Shown here: positions 1 to 7,738 of the stretch, one piece after another
Layout: every line of letters begins with the position of its first letter
How positions within the stretch are numbered: the first letter of the stretch is position 1
Assembly: GCF_014836545.1 (NCBI RefSeq)
Contig: NZ_JACSQS010000003.1
Span: 224,093-288,092 of the forward strand
DNA length: 64,000 nt
Source: Stenotrophomonas lacuserhaii
Lineage (GTDB): Bacteria; Pseudomonadota; Gammaproteobacteria; Xanthomonadales; Xanthomonadaceae
Direction: 5' to 3'
The notes under the pieces: generated by a model
Databases searched by the model: none
Seen by the model: the letters and a program-made list of their open reading frames with translations, nothing else
Told to the model about the DNA's origin: nothing
Translations under genes and position numbers: made by a program

Positions 1-794
1 TTGAACTGATCGGCGTGGGTCGAGGTCAGGCCATGCGGCGCACCCGGGTAGACCTTCAGCGTGCCGTTGGCGAGCAGCTTGATCGACTTCTCGGCAGCGG
101 CCTTGATCGGCACGATCTGATCGTCGTCGCCGTGGATCACCAGCGTCGGCACGTCGATCTTCTTCAGGTCTTCGCTGTAGTCCACTTCAGAGAACTCACG
201 CACGCAGTCGTACTGGCCCTTCACACCGCCCAGCATGCCCTGCAGCCAGAACGAATCGCGCATGCCCTGGGTGACCGCGTTGCCATCACGGTTGGCACCG
301 AAGAACGGCGTGGCCAGGTCCTGGAAGAACTGCGAGCGGTCACCCCCGGTGCCCTTGCGGATGCCGTCGAAGACGTCCAGCGGCGTGCCTTCCGGGTTGC
401 CGGCGGTCTGCAGCATCAGCGGCGGCACCGCACCGACCAGCACCACCTTGGCCACGCGGCTGCTGCCATGGCGACCCACGTAATGCGCCACTTCACCACC
501 ACCGGTGGAGTGCCCGACCAGGATCGCGTCCTTGACCTCGGCCTGCTCCAGCACGGCGGCCAGGTCGTCGGCGTAGGTGTCCATGTTGTTGCCGTCCCAA
601 GTCTGGCTGGAACGTCCGTGGCTGCGACGGTCGTGGGCGATGACGCGGAAGCCGTTCTGGCCCATGAACAGCATCTGCGGGTCCCAGGCGTCGGAGCTGA
701 GCGGCCAGCCATGCGCGAATACGATCGGCTGGCCGGTGCCCCAGTCCTTGTAGAAGATGCGGGCGCCGTCTTTGACGGTAACGAAGTGGCTCAT
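1..794 (-). CDS. alpha/beta-hydrolase, non-haem chloroperoxidase-like (partial, C-terminus cut)
   Basis: Esterase/perhydrolase of the alpha/beta-hydrolase superfamily, chloroperoxidase-like branch. Read from ATG at 794; the frame is still open at the window edge, so only a short C-terminal tail is missing. Seen: the HGW oxyanion-hole motif near residue 29, the nucleophile elbow GHSTGG with Ser96, an acid loop HGDDDQ, and the catalytic His in GAPHG close to the cut end, so the full triad is present. It lies 36 bp behind the MFS gene, at the distal end of a seven-gene co-directional run. Family members hydrolyse esters or, with peroxide, perhydrolyse carboxylic acids; no cofactor is needed. The real substrate cannot be read from the sequence. 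Confidence 0.88.
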   Translation of the reverse strand, partial: MSHFVTVKDGARIFYKDWGTGQPIVFAHGWPLSSDAWDPQMLFMGQNGFRVIAHDRRSHGRSSQTWDGNNMDTYADDLAAVLEQAEVKDAILVGHSTGGGEVAHYVGRHGSSRVAKVVLVGAVPPLMLQTAGNPEGTPLDVFDGIRKGTGGDRSQFFQDLATPFFGANRDGNAVTQGMRDSFWLQGMLGGVKGQYDCVREFSEVDYSEDLKKIDVPTLVIHGDDDQIVPIKAAAEKSIKLLANGTLKVYPGAPHGLTSTHADQF

Positions 795-830
795 GTGGTT
801 GGCTCCTGTCGAAGTGGATGGAACAGTGGG

Positions 831-2465
831 TCAGATGTCACTGTGGGTGTGCGGCACGGCGGCTTCCAAGGCATCACTTCCGCCGACGAAATGGCGTACC
901 ACCGGGTGCCGCTCGCCCCGGTGCAACGCACGCAACTGCTCCTGTACGGCCTTGTCATCGGAGGTGATGCGCTCGTGCTGGCGCAGGTGCTCCAGCCACG
1001 ACGCGGTGACGAAATACTCCAGGTGCACGCCGGGGCTGGCGACATCTTCGGCCACGCCCCACAGCACCGCGCCATCGCGGCGGCGCACGCGGCCAAGCAG
1101 CCGCATGCACGCATGGAAAGCCGCGCGATCGGCGGCATCGATGCGGTATTCCACCGTCACCAGCACCGGTCCGCGGTCATGCGCCACCGCCACCGACAGT
1201 TCCGGTGCAGGCCAGTGGCCAGCCGGACGCAGGTCCAGTTCTTCGGTGCCAGAGATGCGCACGCGCCATACCAGCAGGCCCGCCACCACCGAACCGACGG
1301 CCGCCACCAGCAGCGCCAGGGTGGGCGTGCTGCGCTGGGCGAGTGCGCCCCAGCACAGTCCACCGGCCGCCATGCCGAGCGAAAACACCATGATGTACAA
1401 CGCCAGCGCACGTGCCCGCACCCACGCCGGAACCGCGGTCTGCGCGGCGATCTGCAGCGAGGACAGCACGGTGATCCAGGCAAAGCCATTGACCAGCATC
1501 GCCAGCGGCAACAGCACCCAGCTGCGCAGCAGGGCCAGCCCGACCAGGCTCAGCGCCAGTGCCAGCGTGGCCAGCAGCACCAGCAGGTCACGGTCCAGCC
1601 GCGCACGCAGTTTCGGCAGCAGCAGGGCACCACTGACCGCGCCGATGCCCACGCAGCCCAGCAACATGCCGTACTGCCCTGCCCCGCCCTGCATCTGCCC
1701 GCGCACCACCACCGGCAGCAGCGCGGTCATCGCACTGGCGAAGAAAAAGAAGCCTGCGGATTTGATCAGCACCGCCTGCAGGTGGCCGGCCCGGCTGGCA
1801 TAGCGCAGGCCGGATTTCAGCCCGGCGCCGAAGCCTTCCGGCGGCAGGCTGGAGGCCTTCGGATCGCGCTGCCAGCGCAGCAGCACCACCAGCATGGCCG
1901 CGAAGCTGATCGCATTGAACCCGAACGCCCACGTGGCCCCCAGCTGGGCGACGATCACCCCGCCGATGGCCGGGCCCAGCGAACGCGCGATGTTGATGCC
2001 GATCGAGTTCAGCGCCACTGCCGAGGCCAGCATCGGCGGCGGTACCAGTTCGGACACGATCGCCGCCTGCGCCGGCATCGCCATCGCCGCGCCGCAGCCC
2101 ATGCAGAAGGTGAGTACCACCAGCAGGGTCGGGCTGAGCATGTCCAGGTGGGTCAGCACGGCCATGGTGCCGGCCACCGCCAGCATCCAGCCCTGGGTGG
2201 CCAGCAGGTAGCGGCGACGGTCGACGATGTCGGCCAGGGTGCCGGCCACCAGTGCCAGCAGCACGATCGGCACGGTGGTGGCCGATTGCACCAGCGCGAC
2301 CATCAGCGGCGAGCCGGTGCGTTCGGCCATCACCCAGGCCGCGGCCACGTCGTTGACCCAGGTGCCGATGTTGCTGCCCATGATGGCCAACCACAACGCG
2401 CGGAACATGCTGATCTGCAGCGGCGCCCAGGCGCCGGGTGCAGCGGGGGAAGCGGTGTTTACCAT
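831..2465 (-). CDS. MFS transporter, EntS-like (MFS_3) with C-terminal soluble domain
   Basis: Inner-membrane major-facilitator transporter of the EntS/DUF894 type (544 aa). About 12 hydrophobic segments fill residues 20-415; an early GSNIGTWVNDVAAAW stretch and a DIVDRRR loop between helices are typical of this group. The last ~115 residues are soluble and resemble the dimeric alpha-beta barrel domain often fused to these carriers. I chose ATG at 2465 rather than an in-frame ATG at 2561: the shorter form starts just before the first helix and overlaps the end of the upstream porin gene by 7 bp, as expected in a translationally coupled operon. Relatives export siderophores or drugs; direction and substrate here are unknown. 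Confidence 0.88.
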   Translation of the reverse strand: MVNTASPAAPGAWAPLQISMFRALWLAIMGSNIGTWVNDVAAAWVMAERTGSPLMVALVQSATTVPIVLLALVAGTLADIVDRRRYLLATQGWMLAVAGTMAVLTHLDMLSPTLLVVLTFCMGCGAAMAMPAQAAIVSELVPPPMLASAVALNSIGINIARSLGPAIGGVIVAQLGATWAFGFNAISFAAMLVVLLRWQRDPKASSLPPEGFGAGLKSGLRYASRAGHLQAVLIKSAGFFFFASAMTALLPVVVRGQMQGGAGQYGMLLGCVGIGAVSGALLLPKLRARLDRDLLVLLATLALALSLVGLALLRSWVLLPLAMLVNGFAWITVLSSLQIAAQTAVPAWVRARALALYIMVFSLGMAAGGLCWGALAQRSTPTLALLVAAVGSVVAGLLVWRVRISGTEELDLRPAGHWPAPELSVAVAHDRGPVLVTVEYRIDAADRAAFHACMRLLGRVRRRDGAVLWGVAEDVASPGVHLEYFVTASWLEHLRQHERITSDDKAVQEQLRALHRGERHPVVRHFVGGSDALEAAVPHTHSDI

Positions 2466-3751
2466 TGCCACGCTCCTACGATGGAGGCAAAAAGAGTGTT
2501 GCGGCCGCCGGCCTGGCGCAGTGCCGGACCGGCATCCACCCAGGCCAGCTGCCATTGCCATAGCCAGTCCTCGCTGGCCTGCCAGCGGGTCTCGGCCTTG
2601 TACTGGGTGCCGATGCGGCGCGCGCCACCGGCACTGCCGGGCAACGGAACCAGGGGTGCCGGCGTGGTGTACACCGCATCGCTGCGCTGTTGTTTCCAGG
2701 CCAGCTGCACGCCAAGCTGCGTGCTGAGGCGCTCGCTGAGCTGCAGGTCCAGGGTCGGCTGGACGTCGAGCAGGTTGGCCGGCGCCAGCAGGCTGGCCTC
2801 GCTGAAATAGGACGACTTCGGGTACAGCGCATTGAAGGTCTGCAGGCGCCCATCGCCTGCATCGCGGTCACCGCTGGCGATGTCCAGCTTCACCCCCAGC
2901 CGTGGTTGCAGCGGCGCCTGGTGCCAGCGCCAGCCGGTATCGCTGGCCAGCGTCCAGGCACGGACGTGCAGCCGCTGCGTGGCGGTGTCCAGATGACCCC
3001 GCTGTGCCACTGCTTCCACGTTCCAATCGAGTGCATCGGCCTGGCCGAACCAGCGCGTACCCAGCGTCTGCCGCCGTTCGCGCCCGTTGCCGTCGGCGAA
3101 ACGTGCGCCGTCGCGCTGGTAATCCAGCAGGTAGGCATCCCATTGGCCGCTGCCGGCCCTTGCTGCGCTGGTCGCGTACGCGCCCCACAGGTGGGCACCC
3201 GGCTCGCTGCGGTCGTCGAAGGCGCCGGGGCGGTTGTCCACCGCGCGCAGCGCCAGCAGATCCAGCCGGCCGGCTCCGCCACGCCAGCCCAACCGCACGC
3301 CATCGAACGCCAGCCGGATGTTCGGCCCATCGCGCACCGACAGCAACCGCGAGCTGCCATAGCTGGCTTCCTGCCGGCCCAGCTGCAGCCAGGCGTGCTG
3401 TCCCTGCCAGCGCCAGTAGGCCTGCTGCACGTCCAGCGCGCCTTGATCGGTGCCACCGGGCCCACCGGCGCGTCCCTGTTCGGCATGCACGCCCAGCTGC
3501 AGGCGCGCCTGCCAGTCATCGCGGCGATACATCGCCGATCCCAGCGCGCGCAGCAGGCCATAGCCATCTTCGCTGCCGCCAATGCCGAAGCGGGTGGGGT
3601 CGAAGTACATCCCACGCAGCCGCAGCGAGGCGTCCCACTGCAGGTCGCCGCTGCCCAGCGCGCTGCAATGACCCGCCTCGCAGCCGTCCTGCGCCCGCGC
3701 CTGTGCCAGCGCAGGCAGCGCCAGCACGGCGAGGGTCAGAACGCGAAGCAC
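2459..3751 (-). CDS. alginate-export-family outer-membrane channel protein
   Basis: Predicted 430-aa outer-membrane beta-barrel of the alginate export family (AlgE-like domain). A signal peptide is clear (hydrophobic core residues 4-15, cleavage near ALAQARAQ). The mature part alternates short amphipathic strands rich in W, Y, R and D with glycine turns (RLRGMYFDP, YWRWQGQ, VEAVAQRG) and ends in an aromatic residue (GAWQW), the usual barrel C-terminus. The 5' end overlaps the amidohydrolase 3' end by 16 bp, and its stop overlaps the MFS start, so all three are probably co-translated. No alginate biosynthesis genes are nearby, so the name reflects fold; a role as substrate channel for the neighbouring hydrolases is inference. 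Confidence 0.8.
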   Translation of the reverse strand: MLRVLTLAVLALPALAQARAQDGCEAGHCSALGSGDLQWDASLRLRGMYFDPTRFGIGGSEDGYGLLRALGSAMYRRDDWQARLQLGVHAEQGRAGGPGGTDQGALDVQQAYWRWQGQHAWLQLGRQEASYGSSRLLSVRDGPNIRLAFDGVRLGWRGGAGRLDLLALRAVDNRPGAFDDRSEPGAHLWGAYATSAARAGSGQWDAYLLDYQRDGARFADGNGRERRQTLGTRWFGQADALDWNVEAVAQRGHLDTATQRLHVRAWTLASDTGWRWHQAPLQPRLGVKLDIASGDRDAGDGRLQTFNALYPKSSYFSEASLLAPANLLDVQPTLDLQLSERLSTQLGVQLAWKQQRSDAVYTTPAPLVPLPGSAGGARRIGTQYKAETRWQASEDWLWQWQLAWVDAGPALRQAGGRNTLFASIVGAWQW

Positions 3752-5709
3752 GAGCAGCCCATGGCGCCCCAGAACGCCTGCAGGTCACCGGTAGGCGCCG
3801 CATGGTGGGCCGCATGGCCGTGTGCGCCGTGGGTGGCACACGACGCGCCATGGTGATGGTGATGCGCCATCGCCAGACCGGTCGCCGTACAGCCGACGTG
3901 GTAGCCGCCGAAGCGGTTGACCGGTGACCAGTCCGGCATCGCCGGCGGCAGTACCGGTGCCAGCCCATCGTAGTCTTCGGCGGCGTGCACGATGCGTCCG
4001 CCCAGTACGGTCAGCACACTGGTGATGTCGGCGATCTGGTTGTCGTCCACGCGGAAGTAATCGGCCGAAAGCACGATGAAATCGGCCAGCTGGCCGGCCT
4101 TCAGCGTGCCCTTGTGGTCTTCATCGCCAGAGAACCACGCGCTGCCCTGGGTCCACAGGCGCAGCGCCTGTTCGCGTTCCAGCAGGTTCTCATCGCCATA
4201 CAGTGCCAGCCCGCCCACGGTACGGCCGGTGACCAGCCACGACAGCGCGACCCACGGGTTGTAGCTGGCCACGCGCGTGGCGTCGGTGCCGGCGCCCACC
4301 GGGACGCCTTCAGCCAGCATCCGCTTCACCGGCGGCGTGTGGCGTGCCGCCTGCACGCCGTAGCGCTCGACGAACGCCTCGCCCTGGTAGGCCATGCGGT
4401 GCTGGATCGCCAGCCCGCCACCCATCGCGCGGATGCGCTCGATGTTGCGCGGGGTGATGGTCTCGGCGTGGTCGATGAACCAGTGCAGGCCGTCGAACGG
4501 CACCTCGCGGTTGACCTGCTCGTAGACGTCCAGGATGCGCGAGATGCTTTCGTCGTAGGTCGCATGGATGCGGAACGGCCAACGCTTTTCCACCAGCAGC
4601 CGCACCACGTCATGCAGTTCCGGCTCCAGTTCCGGCGGCAACTCCGGGCGTGGCTCGTTGAACAGTTCGAAGTCCGCCGCGGAGAACACCAGCATCTCGC
4701 CCGCGCCATTGTGGCGCAGCAGGTCGTCGCCCTGGCGTGGTTGCAGCATCTCGCTCCAGCGCTGGAAGTCACCGACTTCACCGCCCTTGTTCTGGGTGAA
4801 CAGGTTGTAGGCGATGCGCACGCTGAGCTGGTCATCGCGGTGCAGCTGTTCGATGACCTGGTAATCCTCGGGATAGTTCTGGAAGCCACCGCCGGCATCG
4901 ATCACCGAGGTGATCCCCAGCCGGTTCAGCTCGCGCATGAAATGGCGTGTCGAATTGGCCTGGTACTCGATCGGCAGCCTGGGGCCCTTGGCCAGCGTGG
5001 CGTACAGGATCACCGCGTTCGGCTTGGCCAGCAGCAGGCCGGTGGGATTGCCCAGTTTGTCGCGCACGATCTGGCCACCGGGCGGATCCGGCGTGTTCTT
5101 GTCATAGCCGCAGGCCCGCAGCGCAGCACGGTTGAGCAGCGCGCGGTCGTACAGGTGCAGCAGGAACACCGGCGTATCCGGGGCGATGGTGTTGATTTCT
5201 TCCAGCGTCGGCAGGCGCTTTTCGGTGAACTGGGCAGCGGTGAAGCCACCGACCACGCGCACCCATTGCGGTGCGGGCGTGCGATCGACCTGCACTTTCA
5301 GCATGGCCAACGCATCGGCCAGCGACCGCAGGCCATCCCAGCGCAGTTCCAGGTTGTAGTTGAGTCCACCGCGGATCAAGTGGGTATGGCTGTCATTGAG
5401 CCCGGGCACCAGCCGGCGGCCCTGCGCATCGATGATCGTTGCCTCAGCGGACCAGCCGCGCATGATGTCCTCGTCGCTGCCGACGGCGACGATGCGCCCA
5501 TCCTGCACGGCCAGTGCCTGTGCGTGCGGCTGCGCCGGGTCGAGGGTGGTGATGCGGGCATTGCGGATGACCAGGGTGCTCATGCGACGCTCCTGCGATG
5601 AGGGGGAAGAAGCCGCTGCCAGGCCGCGGCCGGCCAGGCCCAGCGCGAGTGCCGCGCCAGCGCCCAGCAGCACCTCGCGGCGGCCAGGCAGGGAGGGGTC
5701 GGGGCTCAT
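3736..5709 (-). CDS. exported amidohydrolase family 3 protein (YtcJ-like) with His-rich tail
   Basis: Metal-dependent amidohydrolase of the YtcJ/amidohydrolase-3 group (657 aa). The N-terminus has twin arginines followed by a hydrophobic stretch (GRREVLLGAGAALALGLAG), suggesting Tat export, and the enzyme body starts near residue 42. Metal-site motifs are visible: HTH after NDS (~residue 108), FIDHAE, and GAGTDATR near residue 475. Past the usual end of the family there is a tail of about 45 residues with a run of five His followed by several more His and two Cys pairs, a possible metal-binding segment. Starts within 4 bp of the DoxX gene end (ATGA overlap). Substrates of this family are diverse amides, carbamates or cyclic ureas; not assignable here. 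Confidence 0.86.
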   Translation of the reverse strand: MSPDPSLPGRREVLLGAGAALALGLAGRGLAAASSPSSQERRMSTLVIRNARITTLDPAQPHAQALAVQDGRIVAVGSDEDIMRGWSAEATIIDAQGRRLVPGLNDSHTHLIRGGLNYNLELRWDGLRSLADALAMLKVQVDRTPAPQWVRVVGGFTAAQFTEKRLPTLEEINTIAPDTPVFLLHLYDRALLNRAALRACGYDKNTPDPPGGQIVRDKLGNPTGLLLAKPNAVILYATLAKGPRLPIEYQANSTRHFMRELNRLGITSVIDAGGGFQNYPEDYQVIEQLHRDDQLSVRIAYNLFTQNKGGEVGDFQRWSEMLQPRQGDDLLRHNGAGEMLVFSAADFELFNEPRPELPPELEPELHDVVRLLVEKRWPFRIHATYDESISRILDVYEQVNREVPFDGLHWFIDHAETITPRNIERIRAMGGGLAIQHRMAYQGEAFVERYGVQAARHTPPVKRMLAEGVPVGAGTDATRVASYNPWVALSWLVTGRTVGGLALYGDENLLEREQALRLWTQGSAWFSGDEDHKGTLKAGQLADFIVLSADYFRVDDNQIADITSVLTVLGGRIVHAAEDYDGLAPVLPPAMPDWSPVNRFGGYHVGCTATGLAMAHHHHHGASCATHGAHGHAAHHAAPTGDLQAFWGAMGCSCFAF

Positions 5710-6134
5710 GACGGCACTCCAGGGGAAGCAAGGAAGGAATCAAGCGAGAACGTACCGGCGCCAGCCAGCGCGACCGACAGCAGCAGCAGCGTCCACATCA
5801 CCGGGTACTCCACGCCGCCGCGCATCCAGAACCACCCGCGTGGCAGCGCCAGCAGCGCGGTGAACGCGATGAACGCTGCGCCGACCAGCGCGGCGAGGTG
5901 GGTCTGCCAGCCGAGCAGCACCGACAGCCCGGCCAGCACCTGTACCCCCGCCAGCAGCAGCGGCAACGGTGCCGCGGCCGGCAGGCCGAACCCACGCAGC
6001 TCGCCGGCAAAGCCGGCAAGGCCCGGGCCGTTGAACCAGCCGAACAACTTGCCCAGCGCGTGTGGCAACAGGAATCCTCCCACCGCCACGCGCAGCATCA
6101 GCAGCGCCACGTCCAGGGCATGGCTGCTGCCCAT
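5706..6134 (-). CDS. DoxX family membrane protein
   Basis: Small inner-membrane protein (142 aa) of the DoxX family with four predicted membrane helices: residues ~7-25, 53-75, 77-95 and 110-130. The family signature is seen at the N-terminus (LLMLRVAVGGFLLPHALGKLFGWF, in two parts around residues 10-33) and a G-rich second helix. DoxX proteins occur beside redox or catabolic enzymes; biochemical roles are poorly defined, some linked to quinone or thiosulfate oxidation and to redox homeostasis. It sits 2 bp after the isochorismatase-like gene and overlaps the amidohydrolase start by 4 bp, so it belongs to the operon. A second, divergent DoxX-like protein is encoded just upstream at 7294-7635. 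Confidence 0.86.
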   Translation of the reverse strand: MGSSHALDVALLMLRVAVGGFLLPHALGKLFGWFNGPGLAGFAGELRGFGLPAAAPLPLLLAGVQVLAGLSVLLGWQTHLAALVGAAFIAFTALLALPRGWFWMRGGVEYPVMWTLLLLSVALAGAGTFSLDSFLASPGVPS

Positions 6135-6136
6135 GC

Positions 6137-6793
6137 TCAGTGACCGCCTTCCTGTGCGCCGAACATGGTCTTGGCGTACTGGATACCCACCCCATAGCCC
6201 CCTGCATGCTCGCGGGCGATGCCGGTGGTGAGGTCGTAGGTTTCACCGCGCGCCCAGTCGCGCTGCAGCTCCAGCAGGTACTGCACGCTGGTGATCGGCA
6301 CCGCGCCGGCCTGCACCATGCGGGTGACGGCGCGCTCATGCGCCTCCTCGCTCACGTCGCCGCAGGCGTCGGTGATGACATAGATCTCGAAGCCCTGCTC
6401 GATCGCCGACAGGGTCGGGCCGACGATGCAGACGCTGGTCCACAGGCCGGCGATGACCAGGCGCTGCTTGCCGATGCGGTTGATCTCATCGATCACGCCC
6501 TGGTCTTCCCAGGCGTTCATCGAAGTGCGGTCGAACACCGGCTGGCCCGGGAAGATCGCCGGCAGTTCCGGGAACAGCGGACCGGAGAACGACTTCTCCG
6601 CCACGGTGGTCAGCACCACCGGCACCTTGAAGCCTTTGGCGCCCTTGCTGATCAACGCGACGTTGTTGCGCAGCGCGGAGATGTCGATGGTGTGGGTGGC
6701 AAACGCCATCTGCGACTGATGGTCGATCAGCACCAGCGCGTGGTCGGTCGGGGACAGCAGCGCGTTGCCGGGGACGGCGGTGGCCTTGTTCAT
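6137..6793 (-). CDS. isochorismatase-like cysteine hydrolase (YcaC-related)
   Basis: Cytoplasmic hydrolase of the isochorismatase-like superfamily, 218 aa. The catalytic Asp is seen in LVLIDHQ (Asp24) and the nucleophile Cys in GLWTSVCIVG (Cys122), preceded by the cis-peptide Val typical of the fold. Overall pattern (DHQSQMAF, FDRTSMNAW, ITDACGDVSEEAHERAV) matches the YcaC-like branch, octameric hydrolases of unknown physiological substrate; nicotinamidase or N-carbamoyl-hydrolase activity is less likely. First enzyme gene after the AraC-type regulator (30 bp gap), then DoxX 2 bp downstream. Its position suggests it acts in the same pathway as the amidohydrolase and the alpha/beta-hydrolase. 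Confidence 0.88.
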   Translation of the reverse strand: MNKATAVPGNALLSPTDHALVLIDHQSQMAFATHTIDISALRNNVALISKGAKGFKVPVVLTTVAEKSFSGPLFPELPAIFPGQPVFDRTSMNAWEDQGVIDEINRIGKQRLVIAGLWTSVCIVGPTLSAIEQGFEIYVITDACGDVSEEAHERAVTRMVQAGAVPITSVQYLLELQRDWARGETYDLTTGIAREHAGGYGVGIQYAKTMFGAQEGGH

Positions 6794-6823
6794 GCGGTTG
6801 GCTCCAGGGAGGGTGGGAGGGAA

Positions 6824-7213
6824 TCAGTAAGGAGACGCAGCGTGCAGCGCGTAACGGCGCGGGCTGCAACCGGTGGCGGCGCGGAAACTGCGGGTGAAGT
6901 GGCTCTGGTCGAAGAACGCCAGTTCGCTGGCAATACGGCCGACCGGCTGCGAGCCTTCGCGCAACCAGTGGCGGGCCTGGTCGATGCGACGCTGGCGCAG
7001 CCATCCGGTCGGGCTGAGCCCGGTGGCACTGCGGAACAAGCGGGCGAGGTGGAAGCGGCTGACACACGCAGCGGCGGCGATCTGCACCACGTCGATCGGC
7101 TGGCCGAGGTTCTGCTCCATGAACGCCTGCGCGCGGCGGACCGCTGCCGCCTGCCCCGCATTCAGACCAGGCATCGCCGAAGGTGCGCCGCGGCACGGGG
7201 TGTCGGTGGCCAT
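6824..7213 (-). CDS. AraC-family transcriptional regulator (DNA-binding domain only)
   Basis: Short AraC/XylS-type regulator (129 aa). Only the C-terminal DNA-binding module is present: first helix-turn-helix around residues 38-65 (VVQIAAAACVSRFHLARLFRSATG) and second around 85-115 (IASELAFFDQSHFTRSFRAATGCSPRRY, in parts). No N-terminal sensor domain is present. I take ATG at 7213; an upstream in-frame ATG would add about 60 residues of non-conserved, Pro/Arg-rich sequence reaching the next gene. It is transcribed in the same direction as the catabolic cluster and precedes it by 30 bp, so it is the probable local activator, perhaps a SoxS/MarA-like single-domain factor. Confidence 0.85.
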   Translation of the reverse strand: MATDTPCRGAPSAMPGLNAGQAAAVRRAQAFMEQNLGQPIDVVQIAAAACVSRFHLARLFRSATGLSPTGWLRQRRIDQARHWLREGSQPVGRIASELAFFDQSHFTRSFRAATGCSPRRYALHAASPY

Positions 7214-7293
7214 CGGCAGTGCTCGTGGTGGGGAGTGAATAGCGTGGCGGCAGACGCGCCGAGGCCCTACCCCCGACGGGGTGGGCAGCACGC

Positions 7294-7635
7294 TCACTCT
7301 TTCGGGGGGGGCATCCGCCGGGCGGCCAGCAGCACCCGCCGACCGAACAGACAGGCATCCAGCGAGTAGGCGCCGGGACCGAGCAGCAACAGGCAAGCAG
7401 GCAGCAGGACCAGCGCCGCGCCGCCCTTACCGGTCCACAACACCAGCGTGGCCAACGCCACGGCCAGCGGGGTCAGCCCGCCGAGGGCCAGCAGCAGCGC
7501 CGCCGAGGCCGCGCCCCATTGCTGCCACGCGGCCACCGGCCAGGGCCAGCACATCGCAACCGCCAGGCACAGGCGTATCCACAGCAGGCCGATACCCGGG
7601 GCACGATCAGGAAACATCACGAACAGACGCTGCAT
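7294..7635 (-). CDS. DoxX-like small integral membrane protein
   Basis: Membrane protein of 113 aa with about four hydrophobic segments (residues ~14-35, 40-58, 58-80, 80-92) and a basic C-terminus (RRVLLAARRMPPPKE). It resembles DoxX-like proteins in size and topology but lacks a strong family motif. ATG at 7635 is chosen because the preceding sequence reads GGGAGGG about 4 bases before it, an obvious ribosome site; an ATG at 7662 lacks one. It is separated from the AraC-type gene by 80 bp and is divergent from the sensor kinase gene. Function unknown. Confidence 0.65.
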   Translation of the reverse strand: MQRLFVMFPDRAPGIGLLWIRLCLAVAMCWPWPVAAWQQWGAASAALLLALGGLTPLAVALATLVLWTGKGGAALVLLPACLLLLGPGAYSLDACLFGRRVLLAARRMPPPKE

Positions 7636-7738
7636 TCCACCCTCCCGTGGACAGGCCTGCATGGTTACCTGATCCAGCACCGGCCCACCTGCCCCGATCG
7701 GGTAGGCCGCCAGTGCCCCCGGCCTGCGAGAATGCAGC

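Noticed and set aside
15..2810. 931-codon open frame on the plus strand, antisense to three operon genes
   Set aside because: Composition is low-complexity His/Gln/Arg, no domain is seen, and the minus-strand genes have clear families. Typical shadow frame in GC-rich coding DNA.
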